Shown: piece by piece, positions 32,058 to 32,785 of the stretch
Numbering within the stretch: the stretch's first letter is position 1
Layout of the letters: every line of letters starts with the position of its first letter
DNA from: Nocardiopsis prasina DSM 43845
GTDB taxonomy: Bacteria > Actinomycetota > Actinomycetes > Streptosporangiales > Streptosporangiaceae
DNA: 32,785 bases
Assembly (NCBI RefSeq): GCF_000341265.1
Contig: NZ_ANAE01000068.1
Location: forward strand, 1-32,785
Direction of reading: 5' to 3'
The notes under the pieces: model-generated
What the model saw: the letters and a program-made list of their open reading frames with translations, nothing else
Told to the model about the DNA's origin: nothing
Database searches by the model: none
Made by a program: the position numbers and the translations under genes

Positions 32058-32785
32058 TTGAACAACGAAACACTCGACCGCCTGCGCCTGCCCGGGGCCT
32101 GGGTCCTGCTCGGTGCCCTGGGCGTCCACATGCTCGCCGGGCTCATCTCGGTGATCATCAGCTCCAGCGCACAGGGCTACAGCTTCCCGCTGGCGATGGT
32201 GGCGAACGGTGGCGACTTCTTCGGATTCACCGTCACTCTCCTGCTCGTGGTCGTGGTCGGCCTGGTGCTGACCAGCGAGCGGACCCGCCCCAACTCCTTC
32301 CCCGTGATCCTGACCTCGATGATCCTGGTCGGTGTCGGTCTGCTCTTCTGCCTGATCGCGTTGATCAGCGGCTTCATCGACATCCGTCCGGGTGAGGGCG
32401 GCATGGCGTTCGCCGGGTTCCTGGGCCGTGCGGCCCAGGGTGCGGTGCTCGGTTTCTTCGGGTTCTACCTGATCAAGATCTTCAACGACCCGACCGTGGT
32501 GCCCCGGGCGCAGCCGCAGCAGCAGATGTACAACCAGCAGCCGTTCCCGCCCGCGACCGGCGCGCAGCAGTCCTTCGCTCCGGCGGGCTACCCGTCCACC
32601 GACCCGGCCGTCGCCCAGCAGCAGGCCTACGGTTACGACGCCGCCGCCCAGCAGCAGGCCGCGTACGGTCAGGATGCCGCCGCTCAGCAGCAGGCCGCCT
32701 ACGGTTACGACGCCTCGGGTCAGCAGGCCGCCTATGGTCAGGACGCCGCTGCTCAGCAGCAGGCGTACGGGACCGGCGCCCAGCA
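32058..32785 (+). CDS. Four-helix membrane protein with Gln/Ala/Tyr-rich repeat tail, 3'-truncated by the window edge
   Basis: It starts at TTG, with AGAGGGGA 7 bases upstream, and is still open at the last base, giving 242 visible residues. It begins MNNETLDRLRLPGAW. Four membrane helices lie near residues 13-36, 52-72, 82-106 and 115-142. From residue 152 the chain is Gln/Pro-rich, and from 190 it becomes a repeat of 11-12 residues built on AYGQDAAAQQQA or AYGYDAAAQQQA. The tail is presumably cytoplasmic and disordered. A 5-bp hairpin (AGAGG-GGAA-CCTCT) covers the ribosome-binding site. I do not recognise the family. It is divergent from fbiA. Confidence 0.85.
   Translation, partial: MNNETLDRLRLPGAWVLLGALGVHMLAGLISVIISSSAQGYSFPLAMVANGGDFFGFTVTLLLVVVVGLVLTSERTRPNSFPVILTSMILVGVGLLFCLIALISGFIDIRPGEGGMAFAGFLGRAAQGAVLGFFGFYLIKIFNDPTVVPRAQPQQQMYNQQPFPPATGAQQSFAPAGYPSTDPAVAQQQAYGYDAAAQQQAAYGQDAAAQQQAAYGYDASGQQAAYGQDAAAQQQAYGTGAQ
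32625..32785 (+). repeat. 33-36-bp in-frame tandem repeat
   Basis: At least four imperfect copies encode AYG(Y/Q)DAAAQQQA-type units: the second residue after AYG alternates Tyr and Gln, and the third copy is changed (ASGQQA). The array runs off the window. All unit lengths are multiples of three, so copy changes keep the frame. Confidence 0.85.

Noticed and set aside
32625-32785. Possible CRISPR or mobile repeat at the right edge
   Set aside because: The copies are adjacent, imperfect and in frame, encoding a protein repeat.

Overview
The window is about 70% G+C. Its coding signals are those of a filamentous actinomycete: strong G/C third positions, GTG and TTG starts, the F420 genes fbiA, fbiB and fbiC, the actinobacteria-restricted TIGR03089 family and a DUF5753 regulator. 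Gene content and order fit a Nocardiopsis-like member of the Nocardiopsaceae. That placement is inferred from family recognition, not from a search. No insertion sequence, phage, plasmid, rRNA or CRISPR array was seen, so this looks like ordinary chromosome.

Layout. 1-2.9 kb: the 3' part of a UPF0182 membrane protein, then an initiator tRNA-fMet with its own promoter and terminator. 2.9-6.6 kb (minus): a MacA/MacB-like exporter (FtsX-type permease, membrane-fusion protein, ATPase) behind a small lipoprotein. 6.7-12.2 kb: histidinol phosphatase, a divergent TetR regulator carrying a C-terminal DUF2087 domain, rsgA overlapping aroA by four bases, and a divergent cysteine desulfurase. 12.2-16.3 kb: a cyclophilin lipoprotein, a PLDc_N-type membrane protein, an XRE/DUF5753 regulator, a metal-dependent amidohydrolase and a small charged protein. 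16.4-23.4 kb: an envelope-glycan block with a TIGR03089 protein, a divergent operon of multipass glycosyltransferase-like protein, GT2 and GT4, then on the minus strand an anchored surface protein and a YbhN-like flippase with a Ser-Gly tail. 23.5-31.8 kb: coenzyme F420 synthesis (fbiC, then fbiA-fbiB on the other strand), separated by a secreted GH18 chitinase and a Na+/H+ antiporter. 32.06 kb to the end: a four-helix membrane protein with a Gln/Ala/Tyr repeat tail, cut by the window edge.

How the genes work together. FbiC makes the deazaflavin Fo, FbiA attaches the phospholactyl-type group, and FbiB adds glutamates and reduces the intermediate, so three core F420 steps lie within 8.3 kb. 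The GT2, GT4 and multipass proteins form one translationally linked unit that probably builds a polyprenyl-linked surface glycan. Permease, adaptor and ATPase form one exporter.

Points most worth a second look are the TetR-DUF2087 fusion, the paired 13-bp repeats around the chitinase promoter, the repeat-tailed membrane protein at the right edge, a 280-bp spacer between two look-alike terminators, and a recurring -10 box placed so that transcripts would be leaderless. I did not find a clearly new multi-gene system; the rest is mostly housekeeping.
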